Assembly (NCBI GenBank): GCA_017607445.1
Contig: JAEVHH010000002.1
Span: forward strand, 7,160,001-7,224,000
Reading direction: 5' to 3'
DNA from: Histoplasma ohiense
Taxonomy: Eukaryota > Ascomycota > Eurotiomycetes > Onygenales > Ajellomycetaceae
Length of the DNA: 64,000 nucleotides
This document shows positions 9,281-20,581 of this stretch, piece by piece. Position 1 is the stretch's first letter. Each line of letters opens with the position of its first letter. A program made the translations under genes and the position numbers. Under the pieces are notes generated by a model. That model had not been told where the DNA came from, searched no databases, and saw nothing but the letters and a program-made list of their open reading frames with translations.

Positions 9281-11863
9281 ATGCTACCTGAGTTCTTGCA
9301 GAGTAGTTACACCCGCTATAAAGCGGATACCAATTCATTTGCAACATGGCTGCTCGAGACAGCCGACCGATGTGGTTATCGACCACCTGCGCTCTCTGCT
9401 ACCCTTTCTACGGAGGAAAAGGGCAAAGGCAAAGGCAAAAGAGATGACTTGGATGCAGGTCCACTCCACTATAGTGCAACTACCAAAGATCTGCAAAAGC
9501 TCGCCGAGGTGGTTGCCAGTTCTGCTGTTGCGGTACCAATGTCAGTTCTCGCCATCGTGAAACGCGCCATCAAATTGAGAAAATCCGTCACTTCCTGGTT
9601 CTTGGGCCAGGGTGACTCTGCAGACAACAAGCGTCATGCTCATTTCATCACCGTGCTGGAGCAAATCTGTGAGACTCTTGAATGGAAGACCAACCAGCCG
9701 TCGAAGCGCGATGCTCGGCAGCCACCGCCGACTTCTGAGGCTCAAAGTGACGACGCCGATGCTGACAGATTTCTAAACAAATTCGCTGTTCTTACCGTGG
9801 AGGAACCCCAGGATACTGCTGCACAAACTCAATCGACTCCCGCAGAATCGAAGAAGATCGTTAGTGTGACGGTTGTTGAAGAGGACGACAATGAGGCAGT
9901 AGACTCGTATTTTGGTCCATTGTTCTTCAAGACCTTCTGCTTACTTCAGGACTTGAACAATATGCGAACATTCATTTCCATGACCTGGTCGGAGTATCGA
10001 GATAAGAAAATCGATCTTATGAATGCCGCTGTCGTGACTGACAGTGCTTTGCAACTTGCCCGAGATCTTGTGCAAGAGGTGGAGGCTGACTGGCGCACTT
10101 CCCTTACGGGAAGACGGGATAATGTCCAGAATATTGTTTATAACATTGCTGTTTTGACCCGCGGCATTTCCTCGACTCCATCCACTGAGATTGGCTTGCC
10201 ATACAACAAGAACATGGCTGATGTAGCCGACTGGTGCTATGTGCCAACTAAGGTCCTGCTTGAGTCCTTCGCAAATGTTCTCCATGCCGATTATCAGCCA
10301 GTCTTCAAAAAAGGCTACTTCGGCACCTACAATCCGAAAGCGGACAGAGAGCGACTGTCTCTAGGTCAGAAATTCAACGAAGACAAAATCATCCTTCTTT
10401 CGATTTTGCCAGAGTTTTGCCTGTTCGATACATTCAAAATCCGGATGCCTACTGAGGACGCGATAACTCGAGGCCTTACTGAGTTCTCTAAGACCAAAAA
10501 GGTTACGCTGTGGCTTTGCTTCGCCTCCCAGATCTTCCTCGATGTTCATCATATCATGCGACACAGTACCTTGAGCGCATTCGAAGACCTCCGAATGTCT
10601 GGACTTCGCATCCAGAAGACTATTGATGACTACTTGCAATTGTCAAAAACACATCCTCAGCCCAAATTTTGGCCAAAAGTGCGGGATGAGGAGATTGAAA
10701 ATATAGGGCTAACTGTGAAGTTATGGATCATACAAGATCTGTTCCAAGATCTTCGAGCTCGGTCTGAACTCGACAGAGTTGGCTCCCCACCCGAAAAACA
10801 TGCGCTCTTCTCGCAGCACTCCATCCTGTGCGGCTTGATCCTGTTCAACCTCAATAGTCGAATGCAGTTTATTGGCCAGCAGCTCGTCACCCAATGGTAC
10901 GACGTCCAACAACTGGCCTTCTTGCACAACCTCGTCATAAATTCTCCGACACACAAAGATCTAAAATGGCCTGACATGGATGCTTTTATCAAGATCCATG
11001 GCGAGTCTCATATTTTCATTGGTTCGCGACCAAAGAACGCCAGTGAATCGCTGAACAGGCTAGAGTTGGCTTCAGGCATCTCATCTACTACCAATTTTGC
11101 CCGCGATTCCCGGAACAAAAGATTCCATAAGCCTAACGGCAAGAATCCCCGCGTGCTCAAGCCCACCACTGACGTCGCAAACTTATTTTTCGCCCAGTAC
11201 GCCGGTAATCCCGATGAAGATGCTGGGATTTTAAACGTTGACAGGATCTTGGATGAGCTTTCGCAGAAATCGAAGCTTGAATCATCCAGCAAGGAGCTCC
11301 AGAGAGCCAACCCTGAACTCATCATTGCCCGAAAGTGGTCTAATACCCACAACATCGACACGCTGCAGCTTCTCGCCTTCCTCAAGAGTAAGCTATTCGA
11401 AGAGGAGCCTATCTTGATGTACAACTACTTCGGCATGCACAAACGCTCCGTCGAGTTACTCAGACTGATACGAGACAAGGAGCACCACAAATTTGTTCAA
11501 TATTTCACGTCGGCGTACATGCCTGATGAGTCTTTCATCTCAAACATCGTCATTCTCATCCACCACGTTGCGCAAGGCTCTGCCCAAAGTGCACGTGCAA
11601 TGGGACTTACATCTGGCAATGTTGGGTTAGGGAGTCGGATTGTCACGAGCGCTGGTGACGTGATGCGGGAATACTTGAAGAAGAACGGAGATGTGGCATG
11701 TAAAGAGCTGAGAGTGTTCTGCAAGAACAAAAAGCCAATCCAAGATGATGTTGCTTATGATAAGGACAAATCGGACGAGCTGGTATATTCTTGGCTCAAT
11801 CTTGAGGATATTCTAGGCCCCAAGGGTGTGGCCTCGATCATGACTGGGATCCCTATAGCTTAG
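9281..11863 (+). CDS. DUF6604 domain protein, accessory
   Basis: A single uninterrupted frame of 860 residues. I start it at the ATG at 9281 (MLPEFLQSSYTRYKADTNSF), because that is where the conserved DUF6604 N-terminus begins; 20 more in-frame codons upstream look non-conserved. The N-terminal 270 residues show the family hallmarks: LQSSYxRYK, a WL(L/A)ETA segment, a lysine- and glycine-rich linker (GKGKGKRDD), the helix VPMSVLAIVKRAIKLRK and the stretch FLGQGDSADNKRHAHFI. The remaining 590 residues are helical-looking without an enzyme motif, membrane span or signal peptide that I can see. The family is lineage-expanded in ascomycetes and its function is unknown. It sits between two pseudogenes in an accessory island and is itself intact, which suggests recent acquisition or retained selection. 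Confidence 0.85.
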   Translation: MLPEFLQSSYTRYKADTNSFATWLLETADRCGYRPPALSATLSTEEKGKGKGKRDDLDAGPLHYSATTKDLQKLAEVVASSAVAVPMSVLAIVKRAIKLRKSVTSWFLGQGDSADNKRHAHFITVLEQICETLEWKTNQPSKRDARQPPPTSEAQSDDADADRFLNKFAVLTVEEPQDTAAQTQSTPAESKKIVSVTVVEEDDNEAVDSYFGPLFFKTFCLLQDLNNMRTFISMTWSEYRDKKIDLMNAAVVTDSALQLARDLVQEVEADWRTSLTGRRDNVQNIVYNIAVLTRGISSTPSTEIGLPYNKNMADVADWCYVPTKVLLESFANVLHADYQPVFKKGYFGTYNPKADRERLSLGQKFNEDKIILLSILPEFCLFDTFKIRMPTEDAITRGLTEFSKTKKVTLWLCFASQIFLDVHHIMRHSTLSAFEDLRMSGLRIQKTIDDYLQLSKTHPQPKFWPKVRDEEIENIGLTVKLWIIQDLFQDLRARSELDRVGSPPEKHALFSQHSILCGLILFNLNSRMQFIGQQLVTQWYDVQQLAFLHNLVINSPTHKDLKWPDMDAFIKIHGESHIFIGSRPKNASESLNRLELASGISSTTNFARDSRNKRFHKPNGKNPRVLKPTTDVANLFFAQYAGNPDEDAGILNVDRILDELSQKSKLESSSKELQRANPELIIARKWSNTHNIDTLQLLAFLKSKLFEEEPILMYNYFGMHKRSVELLRLIRDKEHHKFVQYFTSAYMPDESFISNIVILIHHVAQGSAQSARAMGLTSGNVGLGSRIVTSAGDVMREYLKKNGDVACKELRVFCKNKKPIQDDVAYDKDKSDELVYSWLNLEDILGPKGVASIMTGIPIA

Positions 11864-12439
11864 GCTTATAAACCGGGTGCTGCCTTGATGCCGACAACGG
11901 CCCAGACGTACACAATCTCTGCTTCATTTTCCACTAGTGATGGTCCATACAACCATCTTATGACATCTCAAAATTTACACGTTCAAGTTCAATAATTATC
12001 GCCCCCCCCCCCCGAATTTATCCAAGATTTAATCTTCTGGGGTGTGTTCATCTTATTGTGATTAAAAGTGGGTAGCAGGTGACTCAATAGCCCAGGCAGG
12101 ATCCGTGACAAATATTATGTGTTTAGAACGTGTCTCGTTTTCTCACCATCTCTTTCCCTTTCCTTCTCTATGCTTAGTTGCTTCGTTGAATACTGATATT
12201 GTCTCTTCGTACCTGAGTTGTAACAGGATCTTTCAGTCCATCTTGGAACGTATAACTGAAAGCTTCCTTATATTTCATACAACAATGTCTTGGAAGAAGA
12301 CGGTTACTGTAGTCGTTGCATGGGCTAAATCAGCTGTATATTATTTCTTCTCTAAAATTCGGGTAAAAGGATTTCGGGTAGAGGTAGGGCAACGGGTTTC
12401 TAAAGGTTTGTTATCAAAATTGATTGGATATTGTTATCT
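11864..12439. other. Intergenic with C12 run
   Basis: A homopolymer of 12 C (12002-12013) stands out. The rest is AT-rich. The 160-codon frame at 12105-12587 runs into the kinase relic, but its first hundred codons have no recognisable content. Confidence 0.4.
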
Positions 12440-12740
12440 CTTACAAAGCCTTTATTATACGTGGATTCGCACAGAGTGCTCCCTAGACGAAATCGCACTT
12501 CACAATATCCTGGTTGTCGAAGATCAACTCAAGCTTGCAGACTTCGGTCAGTCAGTCCATCTTGCAAACCGATCGCGGCTAATGTGAACACCATATGCAA
12601 AAATGATTTGACTACAATGATTGAAATTCTCCACCTTGGATGGATTACCTACTCAGTCGCTGTCTGGCAGGTTCACAGGTAAAGTTATTTGAAGAATTTG
12701 AATTGGCCGAAAGCGCAAGTGCCCACTCTAATCTACCTCT
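12440..12740 (+). pseudogene. Protein kinase pseudogene fragment
   Basis: Three frames must be combined to follow a kinase-like C-lobe. Frame 1 gives YVDSHRVLPR (about 12460-12490). Frame 2 gives EIALHNILVVEDQLKLADFG (about 12491-12550), a catalytic-loop-like ALHN segment and the DFG magnesium-binding motif. Frame 1 resumes with NDLTTMIEILHLGWITYSVA (about 12605-12665). A third frame then gives NWPKAQVPTL. The catalytic-loop aspartate region is damaged, since the frame breaks right before it. No N-lobe (glycine loop, VAIK lysine) is visible upstream. It is a dead copy of a fungus-expanded kinase family. Confidence 0.7.
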
Positions 12741-13421
12741 AATATATTCTAATCTAACCAACAAGAAATACTATCCTCTCTGGAATAGGGAAAGTACCTC
12801 ATACGCCGCCTGATACAATTGCCGATACGATACCCTCTAGGATACATATGCAGTAGTTATATTGAATCGCTAGTGTGTCCCAACTCTCCAGGGAAGCCTC
12901 ACCCTCCTCCATCTGGATCCTCGGTTTTGCTGCTTGATAGAGCTGATTTTGCAATGAATTGTCCATCATTTCCCACATCTCGAACACGTAAATTCTTATA
13001 TAAATCACAAAAAAGCTTGTAGGAAAGCTGGGGGATGTCGGATGAGAATGGATATCTCAAGATGGTGTGTGTCCTGTAGGTTGTGAAGTATCAACTTACT
13101 CTCTCAGATTTTGTTGGAGACGATAAATACGTCTCTCTACAAATTTTGTGGTGGTGGAAAATCTTCCGGAAAAATGAAACCCCGGATATCCCTCTCTCCA
13201 ACCATGCTCGAGACCTGATCCCTGATCACTTCAACGAGAAACACAGAGTAAAACCTCTGTTTCGCACCCTAAACAAACGCACCTCACCCGAACCAAGCCA
13301 GAAGCCGCCCTCGACTCGACCCAATTTCGCGAGCACAAACAACCCAAAAGGACCAGCTGGAAATCGTCGGACGGGGAATCGTTCAACACATACTAGTACA
13401 TGTACACAAATCAATAAAATA
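12741..13421. other. Intergenic between kinase relic and bL36m
   Basis: No gene supported. The frame from 13083 that runs into the bL36m gene has an unconserved start and is treated as leader sequence. Confidence 0.4.
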
Positions 13422-13927
13422 ATGACCCGATTCCGCTCCCTCCTCTCCTTAACCTATTCCTCATTCTCCCATCTTTCCTCCTTCCGAAAGGCCCCATCCA
13501 CATTTTCCCGCCAAATATGCCGCGCTCTATCTTACCGCTCCCTCTGGTCCATATCTGGCGGTAGTCGACTCTCGCCAACATTTGACCAGATGCCATGGAG
13601 CCGTGCTGGCCTTCTTGCCAAACCCGCAGGCGCTGTGTCGAGGAACGCGGTAAAGGGAGTTGATCAGGTCGGTGGCATTGCGAATGGCCTAGGGACGCTT
13701 TTTGGAGGGCAGTTTCGGGGCATGAAGACGAGATCGTCTGTGAAAAGGTTGTGTGATGGGTGTAAGCCGGTGAGGAGAAAGAATCGGGTTTATATCATTT
13801 GGTAGGTTAATTTTTTCTTTCTTTCTTTGATGATGATACGGCTTCGTTTTGGTGAATCATATCTAGAGACTAATTGTTGCACCGCAGTTCTAAGAATCCT
13901 AAGCATAAACAACGGCAGGGGAAATAA
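13422..13927 (+). CDS. RTC6: Mitochondrial large ribosomal subunit protein bL36m
   Basis: Zinc-ribbon protein of the mitochondrial large ribosomal subunit. Exons are 13422-13801 and 13888-13927; the 86-bp intron splits the Cys codon in VYII-C-SKNPKHKQRQG. The product is 139 residues. The conserved domain is the last 39 residues: MKTRSSVKRLCDGCKPVRRK followed by NRVYIIC and an H in NPKHKQ, supplying the Cys-Cys-Cys-His zinc ligands. The first 100 residues are Ser/Arg/Leu-rich and lack acidic residues at the start (MTRFRSLLSLTYSSFSHLSS), consistent with a mitochondrial presequence. I chose the ATG at 13422 because the longer in-frame extension upstream is not presequence-like. It lies head-to-tail with mitochondrial EF-G, another mitoribosome gene. 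Confidence 0.93.
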
Positions 13928-14715
13928 TCGTCTATGTTAGGTACAGCCTAGCCGCGAAGATTCAATTGCTTGCTAATGGTGAGTATTCGGGTCGATTACG
14001 GGTCTCTTGGTTGTGGGAGGGAGGCTCTTTTCCATTAACCCGCTGGCTACGAGATTTCACCCCCTGTTTTTCTCGTTGGCTTTTCATTTAGCTGTTTGGG
14101 ACCTGAAATTTATATTAGACCTGGCTGCCCCGTGGAGTTTTTTATTGATTTTTTTTTTCCCATGTATTATATCAAAGTTTCTTCGAAATATATGTATTTA
14201 AATGTACCTCCCCAAACACCCCTTGCCAGACATGCTCTTCCTCCATTTGCCTCCCTATCATATCTGTTGTCTTGAGAACAGGTGCCTTTTCACCATTTTC
14301 GCGCTTTTAAGAGCCTCAGCCAGCATCCGTCCACAGGCTGTGGGAATCAAGCTTTTTCTAAGCTTCTCGAGTTTCATGTGAACTTGAATCCGGATACTTT
14401 ATCCTGATTGCTTGGACAATGAATGACATTCCTCCTGCATATCTCCTCTTTTATACTAAATCTTCTTCTCATATCTTCCAAAGATTGTATGATACATCAA
14501 TTTTAAGACCCTTTTTATTTTATTTATGGTAATCAGATATCATTACACGTGGATTGGATTGTCAGGAGAGGTAACTAGTTGGCTACTGTCGCAAAAGTCC
14601 CCAGTAGTAAGTCAAACTAAATACTTAGTCAGCACAATTTTAAAACTCCGGCCAAAAAAAAGTTTCTGGACGCTTGCTCGTGTCTCCCAACCCGACTGTC
14701 AAGGCCATTGTCAAA
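13928..14715. other. Intergenic between bL36m and MEF1
   Basis: 3' flank of bL36m and promoter region of MEF1. AT-rich with T runs near 14140-14160. No RNA gene or repeat recognised. Confidence 0.45.
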
Positions 14716-17398
14716 ATGAGGGCTCATTCTGTTTTTAGGGCTCAAGTCCGCTCTCTTGCCAGGCCTTCTGGAGTTTCAACTAAACTCCAATGCGGCGTCT
14801 ATCGACGATTCATTACCACTGCTCCTCTCCGAAGCTTCGCTACTATTCCCCGTAGCGCCCCAGTGATAGGACGATGGCAGCAGGTCCGATATTCCTCTGC
14901 CGCGGCTTCTGTGTAAGATAATTCTCATTCTAGCAGCTTATCCGGAAAGCAAAAGAGAAATGTGCATCAGTTTGAAAATTTAACGCTTTGGGGTTACTCT
15001 AGGTTGGAACATGCTGCGGCGGACCCAACTACACTCACTCAATCTGCGATCATTGAAAATATGGATGAAGCAGAAATGAATCGGTTATCTAAAGTCAGAA
15101 ACATTGGAATTGCGGTATGGGACTTTCCACGAACCATTTTGTTGTACGCTTTCCACCTTACGAGTGAGGTTCTGATTTTTATTTGTCCATCTAGGCACAT
15201 ATCGACAGCGGTAAAACCACTTCGACAGAGCGAATCCTCTACTATACCGGCCGTATCGCAGCTATCCACGAAGTCCGCGGACGAGATTCCGTTGGTGCTA
15301 AGATGGACTCCATGGACCTGGAGCGTGAGAAAGGTATCACAATTCAATCAGCGGCTACCTTTTGCGACTGGGTCAAGCGAGAAAATGGAAAAGAAGAAAA
15401 ATATCACATCAATTTAATTGATACGCCTGGACACATCGATTTCACAATCGAAGTTGAGAGAGCCCTGCGTGTTCTGGATGGTGCAGTCTTGATTGCCTGT
15501 GCCGTGTCCGGTGTTCAATCACAGACTATGACCGTCGACCGACAGATGAGACGCTACAATGTTCCGCGAATTTCCTTCATCAATAAGATGGACAGAATGG
15601 GTGCAAATCCTTTCAAGGCCATTGAGCAAATTAACCAGAAGCTGAAGATTGCGGCTGCCGCTGTTCAAGTACCAATTGGCGCTGAGGATGAATTTGAGGG
15701 TGTTGTGGATTTGATTCGGATGAAGGCTATCTACAATGAGGGTTCCAAAGGTGAAATTGTAGTGGAAAAGGATGAAATTCCAGAGAAAGTCAAGGCCATC
15801 GCAGAAGAGCGGAGGAGGATGCTTATCGAAACGCTCGCCGATGTGGATGATGAAATTGCTGAGCTTTTCCTCGAGGAGAAAGAACCCACCCAGGAGCAGA
15901 TCAAGGCTGCAATTCGACGTTCCACAATTGCCCTGAAATTTACACCTGTCTTTATGGGATCCGCTCTCGCGGATAAGTCAATACAGCCCATGCTGGATGG
16001 CGTTTGTGATTACCTCCCGAATCCTTCTGAAATTGAGAATCTCGCACTCGACCAAAAGAGAGACGAAGCCCCTGTCAAACTCGTGTCTTATAACTCTCTT
16101 CCGTTCGTTGGTCTTGCCTTCAAGCTCGAGGAGAGCAACTATGGACAACTTACATATATTCGTGTGTACCAAGGTACACTTCGGAAGAGCTCCAATGTCT
16201 TTAATGCTAGAAGCGGCAAGAAAATCAAGGTTCCGCGAATTGTGCGGATGCATTCAAATGAGATGGAAGATGTGGATGAGATCCCTGCTGGCGAGATCTG
16301 TGCTGTGTTTGGCGTTGACTGCGCGTCCGGAGATACCTTTACCGATGGTCAACTCGCCTACAGCATGAGTTCGATGTTCGTTCCCGAACCCGTCATTTCG
16401 TTATCGATCCGGCCGAAAAACTCAAAAGATTCGTCGAATTTCTCCAAAGGTATCAATCGCTTCCAGCGCGAGGACCCTACCTTCCGTGTTCATTTTGACG
16501 AAGAGAGTGAAGAGACCATTATCTCCGGTATGGGTGAGTTGCATCTCGAAGTTTATGTTGAGCGCTTGCGCCGCGAGTACCGCGTCGACTGTGTGACCGG
16601 CAAACCACAAGTTGCATATCGGGAGACAATTGGTGAGAAGACTGAGTTCGATCACTTGCTCAAAAAACAAACTGGCGGTCCTGGAGACTTTGCCGGAGTT
16701 GTGGGTTGGCTGGAGCCGACAGGAAGCTTGGAGCAAAACAGATTCGAGCAGCGAATTGTTGGTGGTGCCATTTCCGAGAAGTACATCTACGCTTGCGAAA
16801 AAGGCTTCAATCTGGCTTGTGAAAAGGGCCCGTTGACTGGACATAAAGTCCTTGGAACTCAAATGGTCATTGTCGACGGTTCCACCCACGTAACTGATTC
16901 ATCCGAAATGGCCTTCAAGATTGCCACCCAGCAAGCTTTCCGGAAAGCTTTCAAGGATAGCAAGCCTCAGGTTCTTGAGCCGATGATGAAGACTGTTATC
17001 ACTGCTCCAGTTGAATTCCAGGGTGATATTATTGCGCTTCTAAATAAGCGCAATGCCGTTATCAATGATACTGACACCGGCGTTGATGAATTTACGGTAT
17101 ACGCGGACTGCAGCTTGAACGGTATGTTCGGCTTCAGCACCCATCTTAGAGCTGCCACTCAAGGAAAGGGGGAATACACCATGGAATTCAGCCACTATGA
17201 ACGAGCTCCAGGTCAACTACAGTAAGTTTTCATAATATTTTTTCGTTTTTTCCCATCATTACCTCCCTTGGTACCATCCACACAACATATATGAGCTAGA
17301 AAATACATTCTGGAACTAATCACACCCCTTTCGCGTTCTCTAGAAAACAACTCATTGCCGAATACGAAGCCGCCCAGGCTGCAAGACACAAGAAATAG
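14716..17398 (+). CDS. MEF1: Mitochondrial elongation factor G
   Basis: GTPase that drives translocation in mitochondrial protein synthesis. Exons are 14716-14912, 15003-15114, 15195-17221 and 17344-17398, joining to 796 residues, close to fungal Mef1 length. Residues 1-65 (MRAHSVFRAQVRSLARPSGV...) are basic and presequence-like. The G domain begins at NIGIAAHIDSGKTT (P-loop near residue 104), with the switch I region near EVRGRDSVGAKMDSMDLERE, DTPGH near 179 and NKMD near 234. Domain IV/V signatures follow (GMGELHLEVYVERL, PGQLQKQLIAEYEAAQAARH). The intron phases 2/0/2 join consistently. The short last exon encodes only the conserved C-terminal helix and would be easily missed. It converges with the ABHD12-like gene downstream. 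Confidence 0.95.
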
Positions 17399-18392
17399 AA
17401 AACAAAGTCTGTCACTCATTCACTCAAACCCGCCATCGACCAATCCTCCGCCAGCATGGCAATCAACATGCGACTCCTTTCCTCCCCCTCCCCCATTCCC
17501 TCCCCCCTACCCTCTCTTTACAATCAAAAACCATCCAGATTTCACTCACCTCGCTAGCATACATTCGCCATTACAAGAAACGACTTTTATGCCTCAAATA
17601 GATCCGTCTAAACCCGCTCTCCCCTCATGGAAACCCTGCATGAGACCTGCACTATAACAACTCAATTACTAATATAAAACTTCTTTTCTCATCTCCTGTA
17701 TTCCTAGTGAAATGCGAGGAAAGTAACAGTCATGGATAAAAATATTTCATTTCGCGCAGGAGCGTGGCTTTCTCGCTACTCTCCTTCGGGTACCTTTTGG
17801 AGTTTTGGTTTATACATATCCAAATAACATTAAAGTCACCATGTATTATAGGCATTTCGTTTCATATTTTCTTTGTCCTTTGCTTTACGATCATCGGTTT
17901 GTTTGATTATAGATAGTTGGTGACATGTTCGAAGCAGGAATATAGATTTGGGTTTTTTTTTCTTCTCCTTTTTATTATTATTATTTCCTCCGTCAATTGT
18001 TTAGGGGATGGAATGCTTTAACTTTGTTGGGAGAATCGGTCGCACAGATCGCAGAACGAATGGTGGAACGTTGGACAGTTATAAAACCATGGATGCGCAA
18101 ACAAGCAACATCTGATCGTGTCTATGGTCCTTTATAGAGTCGTAGTATCAGAAACAATTATGCGCACACGGCTGTATTAATTTGGCAACCTGTGTCCGTC
18201 ACATTATCTAGTTAATGGGGGAACGATGTCTAGCGCTTAGCTTGCATCTTCTTCTAGGTCCTGTCTATTTCTCAAACATCCGTATAATCGAGAGGGTAGC
18301 TGTAGTGGTAGCCGCAACTGCGTTGTGTCCTAAAAGCAATGACTCTGGTAAGCTATTTTCTAGGGGAAAGAAATGAAAAAAAAAAAAAAAAA

Positions 18393-18427
<35 letters not shown>

Positions 18428-18476
18428 GAAGGAAGGAAAGAAGGAAAGCAAAATAGAGCACATAAACGGGAAAATT
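17399..18476. other. Convergent intergenic region with homopurine microsatellite
   Basis: Lies between the 3' ends of MEF1 and the ABHD12-like gene. It is C-rich just after the MEF1 stop, then AT-rich. At 18376-18448 a run of about 19 A is followed by (GAAA)n and GGAA units. No gene supported. Confidence 0.5.
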
Positions 18477-19899
18477 TCAGGGTTTCTTACCTCCATATCG
18501 GACCCGCTCCCACCGCACTCTTTTCACCCTTTTCTCACCAGACTTTGTGCTCAAATTCTTTTCCCATACTTTCACCTGCACGACCTCATCGTCAGATGCG
18601 TACTCATGCACGTAGCTGCCTAGGACACTGGCATTTGGACCTCCTATCGCAGCCTCATAGACCCCATGTCCATTTGGCCACGGGATCTGGGCGTCATTCA
18701 CGGCATGGACAAGGGCAAGATCGAACCCTTGGCTTGCATGTGAAGAATCTACATCGCCAGGTTGAGGAAAAGCGCCAGTGAGTCGGGCGAAGCGGGAGGC
18801 TGAATCCCATGTATCTACGATGTGGCCAAGGATATAGTTCAGGAACCGGGGATAGGGTGATAAAGCCGAGAGTATCGGAGGGAAGAATCCGAAGAGACGG
18901 TATGTGCTTACGACGGTGTGGATGCTCGAGAATGGGGCGAATACAATGACGCCTGCCAGCGGTTCCGGGACGGATGAGGGGTCACCGAACGTGTATCGTT
19001 CTACGACGCCGGCTGCGACTGCGGTCCCAAGACTTTGGCCAGCGACGACGATACGCGATGGATGGATGGAGAGCGGGGGAGAGGTAAGATAGTTGATTAG
19101 TGACAGCGCATCGGTGATCAAACCTTCCTCAGTTGGCGAGCCTGTGGATTTTCCGAAGCCTCGATAGTCAAATGCTATAACGTGCACAGGGTGTTTCGGG
19201 GTAGATGCTGCAAGGAAGCTGCGGTACATTTGAGGGCGATATCCGGACCCCAGATGAGCTGCATTTCCGTGAACTACGGTCAAGATGCGGATGTTAACAA
19301 TAATACAAGATGTTGTTTTGATTCTAGGTGGGAAATCAAGCGTACGGTTTAAGACGACCCTCGCATTGGGGTCTTGCGCGAGAAGGTTGAAAGCAATAGT
19401 CTTGGTGACATCTTCAGCAGGACCTGATGAGGCATTGGCAAGGAAAGCGGCTTCGTTATCTTTGAACAGACGGGGTGGGACGATGTGCCATGCATAGAGG
19501 GTTTCGTTATCAGGGGTTCGAATATTAAACGGCTGAATTTGAGATTCTGTGATTGTTAGAAAAAAAATGTAAAATGTATACTTAAGAATTGATGATGGAG
19601 TAAGTTAGAGTATTTCAGTACTTAGGAATCCAAAATATTCGGCATCATTGACATCCTGGAAGTAGGTAGGGTTAAATTGGTTCACATAGAGCACCCTAAC
19701 AGCGAAAATTGCCGTATTAGAATATAGATGTAGGAAAGCTGCTCAAAAATAAAATGGCTTCCGCGATAGCTTAGCTATCACTGACGACATACATTCGTTG
19801 GACGGAAGGGTATGTCAGGGAGAAGACACCAAGGACGTATAAAAAGCCCACGAAAGCTAACAGCCCGTAAGCCTTCTTGAATATTGGCGCCAGTTCCAT
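18477..19899 (-). CDS. ABHD12/BEM46-type serine hydrolase, membrane-anchored
   Basis: Alpha/beta hydrolase of the ABHD12 group (lipid or lysophospholipid serine hydrolases). Coding order on the minus strand: 19899-19793, 19695-19622, 19546-19346, 19273-18477, giving 392 residues. A hydrophobic segment near residues 10-28 (AYGLLAFVGFLYVLGVFSL) is a probable membrane anchor. Family motifs follow: GFLKSQIQPFNIRTPDNETL, the oxyanion-type LHGNAAHLG (near 128), FDYRGFGKS, and the nucleophile elbow GQSLG with Ser208. An Asp in HAVNDAQIP and a His in the C-terminal part complete a plausible triad. The last codons (GG-gtaaga) contain a possible donor, so a small extra 3' exon is possible. It shares a promoter region with the SWC3-like gene. 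Confidence 0.88.
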
Positions 19900-20232
19900 A
19901 TTTAGATATGCTGTAACAAGGGTTAGCATACTGGTAGCGACGAATTATATAGGCATAGGACATAGGTTTGAATACAGAAGAAACCTAGAGATTATTCGAG
20001 ACCATTGGATGAGGCCATTGGAGAACTTGATGTACCTCCTTTGCAAAATCCCCAGTTGCTCGAGATATACTCCGTACATGATTTGAAGTTTGTGATTAAA
20101 TTAGCTATGCCACATACCTGATATCAATATGTCCCTATCTCAACCTTTTCCTATATTATGTATCCAAGTGTTAGTACTGCAGGTTGGCTGTCATAAGCTC
20201 CGCTTTTGTATAGCCTATGAAAAATCGGAATT

Positions 20233-20257
20233 CACACACACACACACACACACACAC
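20233..20257. repeat. CA dinucleotide microsatellite
   Basis: About 12-13 CA units immediately upstream of the dispersed element at 20271, in the divergent promoter region. Confidence 0.9.
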
Positions 20258-20270
20258 CTTTTCCTATAAC

Positions 20271-20365
20271 TGTTGGAGGGATTGGATTGGGTGATTCGTC
20301 CCCTCTATATCACCATGGCGCTGGTGGTGATCGAGCTCTATTGCTTGGTTAGTGTGGGTGTGTTT
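20271..20365 (+). mobile_element. Mini solo-LTR-like dispersed element, copy C
   Basis: Starts TGTTGGAGGGATTGGATT, shares GTGATTCGTCC and then the conserved core CCATGGCGCTGGTGGTGATC (about 20313-20332). The 3' end has diverged (TTGCTTGGTTAGTG instead of TTGCCCAGTGGCC), so the right boundary is approximate and no duplication is clear. It lies in the 682-bp gap between the divergent ABHD12-like and SWC3-like genes, just after a CA microsatellite. Confidence 0.55.
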
Positions 20366-20581
20366 TAGATTGGGGAAAATTATCATACTTTCTTGGCAAA
20401 CAGCTTCCACGTGAGAAAATTGTTGATTCACGTGAATCCTGACCTCCGCAATGTCTAAACCTCTGGAACTTCCACATTATCACTTGGATCCACCTGTCAA
20501 TTTGCACCTAGCACGCCTGTTAGTTGGAGATGACGGCTTGCACATCCCAGCCGTCGACTTCGACATTACCCCGGAATCACT

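Noticed and set aside
12105..12440. 160-codon frame as an intact gene
   Set aside because: Its first part has no recognisable content and its end is only one frame of the broken kinase relic.
13083..13421. Longer bL36m start
   Set aside because: In-frame extension upstream of 13422 lacks presequence character, and the ATG at 13422 begins a typical basic, Ser/Leu-rich targeting segment.
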